DNA from: Methylobacterium pseudosasicola
GTDB taxonomy: Bacteria; Pseudomonadota; Alphaproteobacteria; Rhizobiales; Beijerinckiaceae
Reading direction: 5' to 3'
NCBI RefSeq assembly: GCF_900114535.1
Contig: NZ_FOTK01000026.1
Location: forward strand, 1 to 64,000
DNA length: 64,000 bases
The translations under genes were made by a program, and so were the position numbers. Below are positions 27,436 to 35,519 of the stretch, in pieces (position 1 is the first letter of the stretch; each line of letters opens with the position of its first letter). A model generated the notes under the pieces. The model ran no database searches. It saw nothing but the letters and a program-made list of their open reading frames with translations, and was not told the DNA's origin.

Positions 27436-28310
27436 CCGCCGACCTCGACGGAACCGTAGACCTCCGTGCCTGGATCGGCCGCGAGGAAATCCGGTCCGAC
27501 GTCGTCAGTCCCGACCTCGCGGCACGCTATCACGCCACGCTCGACCTTCCCGGCGCACCTCCGCAGGAGGGGGCCCCGGCACCGCGGCTCATCTACCATT
27601 GCATGACCCCGCAGACCGTCCCGACGGGGATGCTTGCGAGTGACGGACATCCGCAGCGCGGCGGCTTCCTGCCGCCGGTACCGCTGCCTCGCCGGATGTG
27701 GGCGGGGAGTTCAATCCGCTTCCATCGCGACATCCGCGTCGGGGACACGGTGGATCGTGTGTCCCGCATTGCGGATGTTACGACCAAGGAGGGGCGCACC
27801 GGTCCGCTCTGCTTCGTGACCGTCGATCACCTCCTGTCGGTCGCCGGCGCGGCTGTCGTCAGCGAACGGCAAAACATCGTATTTCGCGGGCCGGAGAGTG
27901 GCACGCTCGGCAAACCTCCGGTCCCCGCGGCGGGCGGGGATAGACGCAGGATAATCGTCCCGAGCACCCCGTTGCTGTTCCGGTATTCCGCAATCCTGTT
28001 CTTCGCGCACCGCATCCACTACGATAGAACCTATGCCACCGAGGTCGAGGGCTACCCCGGCCTGGTGGTGCACGGTCCCCTCCAGGCGGCCCTTCTGATC
28101 CATTTCGCCACGGAGGCGCGGGGTGTGGCCCCGGATCGGTTCACGTTCCGAAGCGGATCGCCGTTATTCGACGACAGCGCCTTCGTCCTCAACGCGACCG
28201 ACGAGGGGGAAAGCATGCGTCTCTGGACCGCCCGCGAGCGCGGTCCGGCCGCGATGACGGCCGAGGCCAGCTGGGACAAGACGGGCACAGTGGAACGGGG
28301 AAGCGCGTGA
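27432..28310 (+). CDS. MaoC/FAS1-like dehydratase (mesaconyl-CoA hydratase-like)
   Basis: 292 residues from GTG 27432, overlapping the preceding stop. The N-terminal half is a FAS1-like dehydratase domain and the C-terminal half a second hot-dog domain with LLFRYSAILFFAHRIHYD, which holds the hydratase histidine-aspartate region, and GLVVHGPLQAALL. Homologues hydrate mesaconyl-C4-CoA or fungal-type 3-hydroxyacyl thioesters. It should hydrate the enoyl-CoA made by the upstream dehydrogenase. An alternative role is lost activity with a structural function, but nothing in the sequence suggests that. Confidence 0.82.
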   Translation: MTADLDGTVDLRAWIGREEIRSDVVSPDLAARYHATLDLPGAPPQEGAPAPRLIYHCMTPQTVPTGMLASDGHPQRGGFLPPVPLPRRMWAGSSIRFHRDIRVGDTVDRVSRIADVTTKEGRTGPLCFVTVDHLLSVAGAAVVSERQNIVFRGPESGTLGKPPVPAAGGDRRRIIVPSTPLLFRYSAILFFAHRIHYDRTYATEVEGYPGLVVHGPLQAALLIHFATEARGVAPDRFTFRSGSPLFDDSAFVLNATDEGESMRLWTARERGPAAMTAEASWDKTGTVERGSA

Positions 28311-29026
28311 CGCCGCTCGTCCTGCTGCCGGGGCTCCTGAACGATGGCGACCTATGGCGCGACCAGGTCGCGGCGCTCTCCGACGTGGCCGCGTGCCAGA
28401 TCGCCGACATCACGCAGGGCGAAACCCTAGCCGACCTAGCCGACGCGATTCTCGAATCGGCGCCGTCGCGATTCGCGCTCGCGGGATTCTCGCTGGGCGG
28501 CTACGTCGCTCAGGAAGTCCTGCGGCAGGCGCCGGAACGCATCACGCGTCTCGCGCTCCTCGACACGTCCATCCGGCCCGATGACCCCGCCCGGGCGAGC
28601 GCTCGTCGGGCGCTCGACAAGGCTGCCCGGGCCCCCGGCCGGTTCCACGGCTTCGGCGACAAGCTCCTGGCGACCTACCTGGACCCGTCACATCTCGACG
28701 ACGCTGCGATTGTCTCTCGGATCCGCGGCATGACGGAGCGGCTCGGTCCGGAGGTGTTCGTGCGCCAGAACAACGTAGAGCGCCGAGACGGCAGGGAGGT
28801 GTTGCGGAGGTTGTCCTGCCCGCTCCTCATCGTGTGCGGCGAGAACGATTTCCTGACCCCGCCTGAGATCCATCGGGAGATGGCGGACCTTGTCCCGGGG
28901 GCCAGGCTCGTGATCATCCCGCGTTGCGGGCACATGACCCCGATCGAGGATCCCCATGCCGTATCGATGGCCCTGAGGCGCTGGCTACTCGACGAGACAT
29001 CACATTCCATTCTGCCCCAAGGCTGA
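28307..29026 (+). CDS. alpha/beta-fold hydrolase
   Basis: 239 residues from GTG 28307, again overlapping the preceding stop as GTGA. The nucleophile is S62 in the GFSLGG elbow. The acid lies in CGENDFLTP and the histidine in RCGHMTP. The oxyanion region is LLPGLLND. The sequence resembles enol-lactone hydrolases and small esterases. As the last gene of the operon it may release the free acid or CoA, or cleave an ester form of the substrate. The exact reaction is unknown. Confidence 0.83.
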   Translation: MTPLVLLPGLLNDGDLWRDQVAALSDVAACQIADITQGETLADLADAILESAPSRFALAGFSLGGYVAQEVLRQAPERITRLALLDTSIRPDDPARASARRALDKAARAPGRFHGFGDKLLATYLDPSHLDDAAIVSRIRGMTERLGPEVFVRQNNVERRDGREVLRRLSCPLLIVCGENDFLTPPEIHREMADLVPGARLVIIPRCGHMTPIEDPHAVSMALRRWLLDETSHSILPQG

Positions 29027-29530
29027 GATGGGAGCACGGGTCACGTACCGCGCCCAAAGCCGATTTTCTTCACCGAAAATCTAGCAAAGCCTAGTCTAGC
29101 TGAAACTAGCCCGTTCTCTTCCGGCTTTGAGACCAAGGAAGTAGACCTTGGTGCGGCTGAGGCGTTCACCTCATGACCCTTTGCCGACCTAACGCATTTC
29201 CACTCCGTGCGTCAGCTCTGTGGCCTCAAGCAGACGCTCCGCGGGTGGCCACAACGTCAGGAGGTTGTGACACATCAGTGGGCCGATCCCGCGGCCGGAG
29301 CAACCCGGCCCCCGCTTGCGTGGGCGTGTCACCGTAACAGCGCGGTTCGCGGCCAGGTAGGCGGGTTCGACGTCCGCACGAGGCCGAGGCGGTCGAGCGA
29401 ACGGTGTTCGAAACCGGCCGATCAGCTCGCACAGTGAAAGTTGTCCACAGCTATCCACATCCGAGGCTCGTCGGCGCAGACAATTTTTTGACGGCAACGC
29501 TCGGACGCTTGGCGGAAACCCGGGCCGCAT
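29027..29530. other. 504-base intergenic region with a weak hairpin and two DnaA-box-like 9-mers
   Basis: A 7-bp inverted repeat (GATTTTC 29062-29068, GAAAATC 29075-29081) lies 36 bases after the catabolic operon and may end it, although no T-run follows. Close to umuD, TTGTCCACA (29441-29449) and CTATCCACA (29451-29459) each differ by one base from the DnaA box TTATCCACA. No convincing gene is seen; minus-strand frames here look like chance. Confidence 0.4.
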
Positions 29531-29545
29531 GTTCCACTTTCGTTC
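29531..29545 (+). promoter_or_regulatory. SOS (LexA) box of umuDC
   Basis: GTTC at 29531-29534 and GTTC at 29542-29545 with seven bases between them is exactly the alphaproteobacterial LexA operator GTTC-N7-GTTC. It lies 21 bases before the umuD start, so LexA should block transcription of umuDC until DNA damage. Confidence 0.85.
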
Positions 29546-29566
29546 CGCAGGATTCGGAGCGAGCGC

Positions 29567-29995
29567 ATGCAGGTCCTCAACGTCACAATCGGACTGCCCA
29601 CGCCCGTCCCCATCCTTGCCAAGGCGGTCCGGGCCGGTTTCCCAAGCCCGGCCGACGACTTCATCGAGGACGAAATCGACCTGCAGCGGCTGCTTATCGC
29701 CAACCGCCCGGCGACTTTCCTGGTGCGGGTGGCCGGCGACAGCATGGTGCTGGCGAAGCTGTTCGACGGTGACATCGCCGTGGTCGACCGCTCGCTCAAG
29801 CCGCGTAACGGCGACGTGGTGGTGGTCGACGTTGACGGCGAGCGCAGCTTCAAGGTCTGGCGCCGCCAGGGGCCGCGCGTCAGCCTACACTTCGCCAACC
29901 CGCGCTTTCCCGAATTCCAGCTCGCCCCCGACGCGGTGATCGAGGTTTGGGGCGTAGTCTCCGGCTCGGTGAACCCGAGGCGCCGGAGCGAATGA
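29567..29995 (+). CDS. umuD: UmuD-like translesion polymerase V autoproteolytic subunit
   Basis: 142 residues, the normal UmuD length. The peptidase S24 dyad is S59 (GDSM) and K96 (SFKVW), and the cleavage site precedes GFPSPADDF, between A23 and G24. E. coli UmuD has Cys-Gly there; Ala-Gly as in LexA is common in other families. After RecA-stimulated self-cleavage UmuD' would join UmuC to form polymerase V. The gene overlaps umuC by ATGA and has a LexA box upstream. Confidence 0.9.
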   Translation: MQVLNVTIGLPTPVPILAKAVRAGFPSPADDFIEDEIDLQRLLIANRPATFLVRVAGDSMVLAKLFDGDIAVVDRSLKPRNGDVVVVDVDGERSFKVWRRQGPRVSLHFANPRFPEFQLAPDAVIEVWGVVSGSVNPRRRSE

Positions 29996-31278
29996 GTGCC
30001 CGGGCCTACGCGCTTTCGGACGGCAACAGCTTCTACTGCAGCTGCGAGCGGGTCTTCGACGCCCGGCTGGCGAGGGTGCCTGTGATCGTCCTGTCGAACA
30101 ACGACGGCTGCGCGATCGCGCGGACCGCCGAGGCCAAGGCGCTCGGGATCGGCATGGGCGCCCCCTGGTTCAAAATCCGGGCCCTGTGCAAGGCCCAAGG
30201 CGTGCGGGTCTACTCCTCGAACTATGCCCTCTATGGCGACATGTCGGCCCGGGTGAACGCGATGTATCGGGACTTCTCCCCCCGCATCGAGGTCTACTCG
30301 ATCGACGAGAGCTTTCTGGACATCTCGGATGTGCGCGAGCGGGACCGCGCGACGCTCGCCCGCGACATGCGCGAGACGGTGCGGGCCTGGACGGGGATCC
30401 CGACCTGCGTCGGGATTGGCCCAACCAAGACGCTGGCCAAGCTCGCCAATCACGTCGCGAAGAAGAACCCGGATCTCGGCGGGGTCTGCGACCTGACCGA
30501 CCCGGTCGCCTACGACCACTGGATGGCTCGGATCCCGCCCGAGGACATCTGGGGCGTCGGCCCGGCGAGCGCTCGCAAGCTGGGGGCATTCGGGTGCGAG
30601 AGCGCCGCCGACGTGCGCGACCTCGATACCCGCCTCGTGCGCAAGGCGATGACGGTGGTCGGCGAGCGTCTGGTGCAGGAGCTGCGCGGGGTGGCCTGCC
30701 TCGACCTGGAGGAGGTTGCCGCGACCCGAAAGGGTTGCGCCGTCACCCGCAGCTTCTCCGACCGAGTCGAGGATCTCACGACGATGAAGCAGGCGGTCGC
30801 CGCCCACGCGACCCGGCTTGGGGAGAAGCTCCGCCGGGAAGGGCTAGGGACCGACCACGTGACGGTCTTCTTCCATACCTCCGAGCACGACCGGGCCCAG
30901 CCGCAGCGGTCGGTCTCGACGGTGGTGATCCTGCCCGAGGCGTCGAACGACAGCCTGGTGCTGGTGAAGGCCGCCCTGCACGGCGTCCAGAAGACCTGGC
31001 GGGGCGGTTTCCGCTACTCCAAGGCCGGCGTGGTCACGACCGACCTCCTGCCGCTGCATGCCTCGCAAAGGGCGATGCCCGGCCTCGGCCAGATCGATCG
31101 CGAGCAGGGGGCTGCGCTCATGGCGGCATTGGATGCCTGCAACCGGCGCTTCGGGCGCGGGGCGGTCGTCCCAGCCGCCGCAGGGTTTGCGTCGTCGCGG
31201 GGATGGTCGACCAAATTCGAGATGCGCTCGCCGCGCTACACGACCAGGCTTGAGGAGATCCCGGTCGTGGCGGCCTGA
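29992..31278 (+). CDS. umuC: Y-family translesion DNA polymerase UmuC
   Basis: About 428 residues from ATG 29992. The palm motifs are visible: LSDGNSFYCSCE at the N-terminus with the first metal aspartate, and YSIDESFLD with the catalytic Asp-Glu pair. VGIGPTKTLAKLANHVAKK and the helix-hairpin-helix WGVGPASARKLGAFG follow, then the little-finger domain and a UmuC-type C-terminal region. It copies damaged DNA as the catalytic subunit of polymerase V. SOS-controlled umuDC operons of this kind are frequent on plasmids and islands. Confidence 0.92.
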   Translation: MSARAYALSDGNSFYCSCERVFDARLARVPVIVLSNNDGCAIARTAEAKALGIGMGAPWFKIRALCKAQGVRVYSSNYALYGDMSARVNAMYRDFSPRIEVYSIDESFLDISDVRERDRATLARDMRETVRAWTGIPTCVGIGPTKTLAKLANHVAKKNPDLGGVCDLTDPVAYDHWMARIPPEDIWGVGPASARKLGAFGCESAADVRDLDTRLVRKAMTVVGERLVQELRGVACLDLEEVAATRKGCAVTRSFSDRVEDLTTMKQAVAAHATRLGEKLRREGLGTDHVTVFFHTSEHDRAQPQRSVSTVVILPEASNDSLVLVKAALHGVQKTWRGGFRYSKAGVVTTDLLPLHASQRAMPGLGQIDREQGAALMAALDACNRRFGRGAVVPAAAGFASSRGWSTKFEMRSPRYTTRLEEIPVVAA

Positions 31279-31308
31279 CGGACCAGCCGTGCATCCGTGG
31301 TTCGGGCC

Positions 31309-31600
31309 TCAGGTATCTAGGACCGCCCGCACCTTCTCGGCGAGTTGGTCGATCCGGAAGGGTTTGGGCGGCAGGCTCGGGCCGGGCTCGATCACGTAGT
31401 TAGAAACACCGCGTTGCGGGTGTCGCCGGGGGGTAGAGCACCTTCATGCCGGGATAGATCACCCGAGCCAAGTCTGCGAGCTGCCCCCCGTCATTTCGGG
31501 CGTGACGATGTCGGTAGACATGAGGTCGAAGGTTCGCCCCGCCTACATCATGCGCAGGGCGTCGTCGCCCCCCTGATGCGTGGAAGACGTCGCACCCCAT
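31309..31600 (-). pseudogene. degenerate response-regulator receiver domain (3' end of a hybrid histidine kinase)
   Basis: Pieces of one receiver domain are spread over more than one reading frame. FDLMSTDIVTPEMTGG holds the phospho-acceptor aspartate, GGQLADLARVIYPGMKVLY follows in another frame, and the final KPFRIDQLAEKVRAVLD with its stop at 31309-31311 is in a third position relative to it. Order and spacing match the C-terminal receivers of PAS hybrid kinases common in Methylobacterium. At least two frameshifts mean it is a dead fragment left next to umuC. Confidence 0.75.
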
Positions 31601-31605
31601 CCGAC

Positions 31606-31851
31606 CTAGCAGTCGTAGACGGCCGAGCAGGGGCGAACGTCCAACGTGTGCAGGGTCCCGATCGAGCGTCCGACCTCCGGCGCGGAGACGTAAACGGCGT
31701 TGGTTCCCAGGGCGCTCTTGTTGAGGTCGCTCCGGCGCGCCTGGGCGATAGCCTCGACCACCGTCGCCGCCCGAATAATTTGCGCCTCCAGGGTGGGGCC
31801 GACGGTCCCGCCCGGCCGCCGATGCACGGCGCGATAGAGATAATCCGGCAT
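31606..31851 (-). CDS. small hypothetical protein
   Basis: An 81-residue frame from ATG 31851. A helix-like segment with repeated alanines (AQIIRAATVVEAIAQARRSDL) is followed by a strand-rich end (NAVYVSAPEVGRSI). I do not recognise the family. It lies between the receiver remnant and the adenosine deaminase gene on the same strand. It could be a real small gene or another fragment. A longer frame to 32061 runs through the end of the deaminase gene and is not favoured. Confidence 0.35.
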   Translation of the reverse strand: MPDYLYRAVHRRPGGTVGPTLEAQIIRAATVVEAIAQARRSDLNKSALGTNAVYVSAPEVGRSIGTLHTLDVRPCSAVYDC

Positions 31852-32008
31852 GCTTGCCCCGTTCGCCCGTCGACGGTCCAAGTCTGGTAAACCGGGCACT
31901 TGGTAATCATGCATGTACAACCGGTTTTCAACAAGTCGTTCGCAATATCGAATTAGGTACGCGATCGCCTGCCCGAACGGCTTGTTCATAATTTGGTACA
32001 ATTTCACA

Positions 32009-33007
32009 TCAATGGCAAGCCGGCTCAATTCCGCCGCCCTCGGCAATGGCAATCTTCTCATGAAGCCGCTTTTTTGTCTCTTGATCGCAGAAAGACATAT
32101 CTGCAGCCTCGGAAGAAATACGCTTCAAACCCTCCATGTCTAGAGAACACGCGGCAGCTGCTAGTGCATATTCATTCGTCGGTGAAGATGAAAAGAATGC
32201 CGGGTCATCTGACCCCAAGGCGGTCAAACATCCGCCATCCCTGAGGCGACGAATAGGATGCTCTTCCAAATTGCGATACAGGTTCAAGGCCAGATTGCTT
32301 GAAATACAGATTTCTAAACCGATGCGGTTTCGCGCGAGATATGAGACGACAGATTTATCTTCTACTGCGCGAACCCCATGACCAACACGATGAAGTCCGA
32401 GAACTTCGACGGCTTCGACAATAGTAGATGCTGGCATGTGCTCACCTGCGTGCGCTGTGAGCCGCAGACCGGCGTCTTTTGCCACCCTAAAGGCCGGCGC
32501 AAAAACATTGATGTCATATTGTCGCTCGTCGCCGGTGAGACCAAATCCCGCGATATACGGATGCTGATTTTCCGCAACAAGTCTGGCTGCTTCCATCGCA
32601 GCATCAGGCCCGGAATGCCTCACGCAGGTGACGATCAACCGACTTTCAATACCAAAGTCGGATCGGCTTCTCTCCCATGCAGAATTCAGGGCGGAGATTT
32701 GATCATGAAAGGGAACCCCCTGTCTCATTAGATCGGGCGGAGAAAGCATGAGCTCCACATAGATTGCACCGAGCTCAGCCGATTCCTTCAAATATCCATA
32801 GGCTACTTCTTCCAGCGTGGCCGCGTCTTGCACCAAGCTTGCGACACGGTCGTAAGTTTTTAAGAAGCTCGAAAAGTCATGCCATTTGAAAGCTCCACCT
32901 TCATCTAACAACCCTTCATCAAACTCCCGACCAGCTTGCCGAGCTAACTGCCGCGCCCTGGCAGGGCGGACAGTGCCTCTAAGGTGGACGTGCAGGTCGA
33001 TGTACAT
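32009..33007 (-). CDS. adenosine deaminase-like protein, KomA-like member of a Kongming-type defence set
   Basis: 332 residues with the adenosine/AMP deaminase metal site: H6 and H8 in DLHVHLRG, H186 and the catalytic E189 in HAGE, H210 in VGHG, and the aspartate pair in SDDP (266-269). The first motif reads HLRG where most deaminases have HLDG or HLEG. In the Kongming anti-phage system, as I recall it, a dedicated deaminase plus a phage nucleotide kinase makes dITP as an immune messenger. This gene diverges from a HAM1-like and a SIR2-like gene across 85 bases, giving exactly that gene content. The region is AT-richer than its flanks, which suggests transfer. A housekeeping deaminase is the alternative. 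Confidence 0.82.
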   Translation of the reverse strand: MYIDLHVHLRGTVRPARARQLARQAGREFDEGLLDEGGAFKWHDFSSFLKTYDRVASLVQDAATLEEVAYGYLKESAELGAIYVELMLSPPDLMRQGVPFHDQISALNSAWERSRSDFGIESRLIVTCVRHSGPDAAMEAARLVAENQHPYIAGFGLTGDERQYDINVFAPAFRVAKDAGLRLTAHAGEHMPASTIVEAVEVLGLHRVGHGVRAVEDKSVVSYLARNRIGLEICISSNLALNLYRNLEEHPIRRLRDGGCLTALGSDDPAFFSSSPTNEYALAAAACSLDMEGLKRISSEAADMSFCDQETKKRLHEKIAIAEGGGIEPACH

Positions 33008-33092
33008 CTTGCTACATCTGTGCTTCGAGTGTCTTGGGACCCGCCATACCTAGAATTCTGATTGACGCAACGCTAGCGATCGGAAGCCAATC

Positions 33093-33641
33093 ATGCGAGT
33101 GAGGTTTCTTTCCGGAAACGATCATAAGATCAAAGAGGCTACGAAAATACTAGGATCTGTTGGAGTTACAGTTGTTCCGATTTCAATAAAGCTCAATGAG
33201 CTTCAAACAAATGATATTGACACAATTGTCTCCGATAAAGCAGCAAAAGCATTTCACAAGATCGGTCACCCGCTTTTTGTCGAGCAAACCGGCCTATTTA
33301 TAGAGCGGCTAAATGGTTTTCCAGGCGGACTTACCCAAGTATTTTGGGACACTATCGGTCCAGATCGCGTCACGGAAATATTCGGACAGGGAACCGACAC
33401 AGGGGTCATGGCCCGTACATTCATCGGATACTGTGATGGACGATCAATATACAAATTTCAAGGAGAAATACGAGGAAATATTGCATCAAGCCCCAGGGGA
33501 AACAGAGATTTCCAGTGGGATTGTATTTTTGTACCGGAAGGCAGCTCGGAAACTTTCGCCGAAATGGGAGATCGTAAAAACGATATCTCGATGCGGCGGT
33601 TAGCTCTCACTAAGCTTTCCGTCCACCTGGGAGGGAAATAG
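33093..33641 (+). CDS. HAM1/RdgB-like non-canonical purine NTPase homologue, KomB-like
   Basis: 182 residues with the HAM1 fold. SGNDHKIKEA (7-16) is the substrate loop, VEQTGLFIERLNGFPGG (63-79) the central motif, and GEIRGNIASSPRG and FQWDCIFVPEG (about 130-155) the C-terminal part. The general-base position, normally Asp in E-D-T/S-G, is Q65 here, so the protein may bind an inosine nucleotide without cleaving it. Its stop abuts the start of the SIR2-like gene with no gap. In Kongming systems the HAM1 protein works with the SIR2 effector in sensing dITP; that role is inferred here. Confidence 0.82.
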   Translation: MRVRFLSGNDHKIKEATKILGSVGVTVVPISIKLNELQTNDIDTIVSDKAAKAFHKIGHPLFVEQTGLFIERLNGFPGGLTQVFWDTIGPDRVTEIFGQGTDTGVMARTFIGYCDGRSIYKFQGEIRGNIASSPRGNRDFQWDCIFVPEGSSETFAEMGDRKNDISMRRLALTKLSVHLGGK

Positions 33642-34457
33642 ATGCTCGACGGTCTCGCGCGCGCCATCCATACAAAACGAGCGGTGCTCTTTGTGGGCGC
33701 CGGGGTTTCGATGAGCCTTGGTCTTCCATCGTGGGGACAGCTCATGAACAAGATTGCAGAGGAGTTGGACTACGATCCCAACATCATGATGGGTCCAGGC
33801 GTTAATTATCTAACGATTGCTGAATTTTACAAACTCGAAAAAGGTAAGATTGGCGGGCTAAGAAGTTGGATGGATCGAGAATGGAGCGTGGACGACGCAA
33901 AGCTGCAGGCCTCTAAAGTCCACAACCAAATTGTTGAACTAGATTTCCCATTCATTTATACAACAAATTACGACAGGAATATTGAGAATATATTCAAGCT
34001 TAAGGGTATGAAACACCATAAAATTGCAAACGCGAAAGATATTACACTAGCTAACCCCGATATTGCGCACATAGTAAAGTTTCATGGCGACTTCGATGAT
34101 GATCTCTCTATGGTTTTGACCGAGTCTGATTATTTTGAGCGACTTAATTTTGAAACACCATTAGATATTAAATTCCGGTCAGATATTCTCGGGAGGTCGG
34201 TCTTATTTGTCGGCTATAGCCTCACAGACCTCAACATGCGCCTCCTCTTATACAAGATGCAGAAGATGTGGAAATTATCTGGATATGAAGGAGACCGGCC
34301 TCCTTCGTATATGTTTATGACGAGGCCTGATCCAGTACAGCAACGTGTGCTTCGTAGTTGGGGCGTCGAAACGATCACCATGGATGTCGATAACGTTGAA
34401 GATGCGCTCCCGAATTTTTTCGAGACTTTGATCGCCTCTGTCGCTGCACTGAAATGA
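33642..34457 (+). CDS. SIR2-like NADase effector, KomC-like
   Basis: 271 residues of the SIR2_2 family used in phage-defence effectors. The NAD-binding loop is FVGAGVSMSLGLPSW (17-31), the TTNYD motif lies at 106-110, the catalytic histidine is likely H147 in KFHGD, and FVGYSLTDLNMR is near residue 190. Such proteins degrade NAD+ and stop infected cells. It starts one base after the HAM1-like gene stop, so the two are surely co-translated. Base composition is markedly AT-richer than the catabolic genes. Confident in the family; the Kongming assignment rests on the three-gene context. Confidence 0.85.
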   Translation: MLDGLARAIHTKRAVLFVGAGVSMSLGLPSWGQLMNKIAEELDYDPNIMMGPGVNYLTIAEFYKLEKGKIGGLRSWMDREWSVDDAKLQASKVHNQIVELDFPFIYTTNYDRNIENIFKLKGMKHHKIANAKDITLANPDIAHIVKFHGDFDDDLSMVLTESDYFERLNFETPLDIKFRSDILGRSVLFVGYSLTDLNMRLLLYKMQKMWKLSGYEGDRPPSYMFMTRPDPVQQRVLRSWGVETITMDVDNVEDALPNFFETLIASVAALK

Positions 34458-34755
34458 GACGTTATCTAAACAATTCCGGGTAGCCAATTTCCCCATCGGG
34501 TCGACCTCCGCAGCAGCGAGAGGCCGTCCCGGGGGGCAGGTAGCGGTGGATGATCGGTCACTCTCGCTTGCCGGGTTGGCAGCGCCTGATTACTCGTTTG
34601 ACATGGTTCTCCCAATGACACGAAAATTCTGGATCCTGACGGCTTCCCGATAAGCCTCGTACCGCCGTAGCCCAGCCCGGCCTGCAATTGAAGATTGATC
34701 CGTACGGCCTCGGTCGATCAATGACGGATCACGGATCGCGGCGCTGCTCACGACC
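34458..34755. other. 298-base gap between SIR2-like gene and recombinase fragment
   Basis: GC content rises again within this stretch, so the edge of the transferred AT-rich block probably lies here. No gene is recognisable. A serine-recombinase attachment site could lie here but I cannot identify one. Confidence 0.3.
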
Positions 34756-35160
34756 ATGCACGAAAACTCAACCGACACGGATCACCGTGACCGGATGCCG
34801 GTCGCCTATAGCTACATCCGCATGTCACGCCCCGAGCAGCTCCGCGGCGATAGCCTGCGGCGGCAGTTGGAGGCCGCGCGGAAGTGGGCGGTCGGTCGTG
34901 GGATCGAGCTCGACGAGGGCCTGCGCGACATCGGCGTATCTGCATACCGGGGCAAGAACCGCACGGAAGGCGCGCTCGGTGCCTTCCTCTCCATGGTCGA
35001 GGACGGCCGGGTGGCGCGCGGCTCCTACCTCGTCATGGAGAGCCTGGACCGGCTCTCCCGCGAGGCGGTCGTCGAAGCGCTGCCCCGCTTCATGGACATC
35101 GTGAACGCCGGCGTCACGATCGTCACGCTGATCGACGGGCAGGAGTACAGCAAGGCGCGG
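34756..35160 (+). pseudogene. serine recombinase (resolvase/invertase) N-terminal fragment
   Basis: About 133 codons encode the resolvase catalytic domain. The nucleophile is in YIRMSRPEQ, the Q-rich helix follows (DSLRRQLEAAR), and the arginine motif is in ESLDRLSREAVVEAL (95-109). Homology stops at about residue 132 (TLIDGQEYS), near base 35155. The frame then runs into DNA that codes on the other strand for part of an AAA protease, so the DNA-binding zinc and recombinase domains are lost. The fragment may be all that remains of the element that delivered the neighbouring defence genes. Confidence 0.78.
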
Positions 35161-35493
35161 TTGATCGATCAGGGTCAGCCCGGCGAGGGCACGGTCGATC
35201 GGCTCGGCCCAATCGGCGGAGGGGACCTCGACGACCAGTGCGATGCCCCGGGACGCCCGCAGCCGACGGAGGCCGGCCTTGCCGAGGCCCTCCAGCAGGG
35301 CGGCGAGCGGTAGCGTCTCGCAAGCGGGCCTCAGGCCTGCCCTGCGATGCGCGAGAAGAGGATTATTGGCGTCGTCGGCGGGGAAGCGATCGGCGTCGAG
35401 GTCGTCGACTGGGGACGCGGTGCACTCGACGCGGATGCGCTTGGTCTTATCGCGCCTAGAGTGGTCGCGTGAGATCTGGTCTGTATTGGCCAT
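35155..35493 (-). pseudogene. N-terminal fragment of an FtsH-like AAA protease gene
   Basis: From ATG 35493 about 110 codons align by eye with the N-terminus of the AAA protease at 62518-60518. Both have a charged, disordered start, an LLA/LLE segment, and then the near-identical GIALVVEV strand followed by a helix ending DRALAGL or HDALGKV. Homology ends near 35155, exactly where the serine recombinase fragment on the other strand breaks off. ATPase and protease parts are gone. A hairpin like the one before the complete copy lies just upstream of the start. Confidence 0.65.
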
Positions 35494-35499
35494 GGCCGT

Positions 35500-35519
35500 C
35501 TGCCTCCATCGCGAGGCAG
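35500..35519 (-). promoter_or_regulatory. hairpin covering the ribosome-binding site of the AAA-protease fragment
   Basis: CTGCCTC (35500-35506) and GAGGCAG (35513-35519) form a perfect 7-bp stem with a 6-base loop in the leader of the minus-strand fragment, 6 bases before its ATG. The GGAGGC ribosome-binding sequence lies in the arm nearest the start. GGTCAGGCC follows about 20 bases further out, as at the two other hairpins of this kind at 62519 and 62946. Confidence 0.6.

Noticed and set aside
32009..34457. RADAR defence system (deaminase RdrB with ATPase RdrA)
   Set aside because: The deaminase is a short classical ADA and no RdrA-type ATPase is adjacent; HAM1 and SIR2 partners fit Kongming instead.
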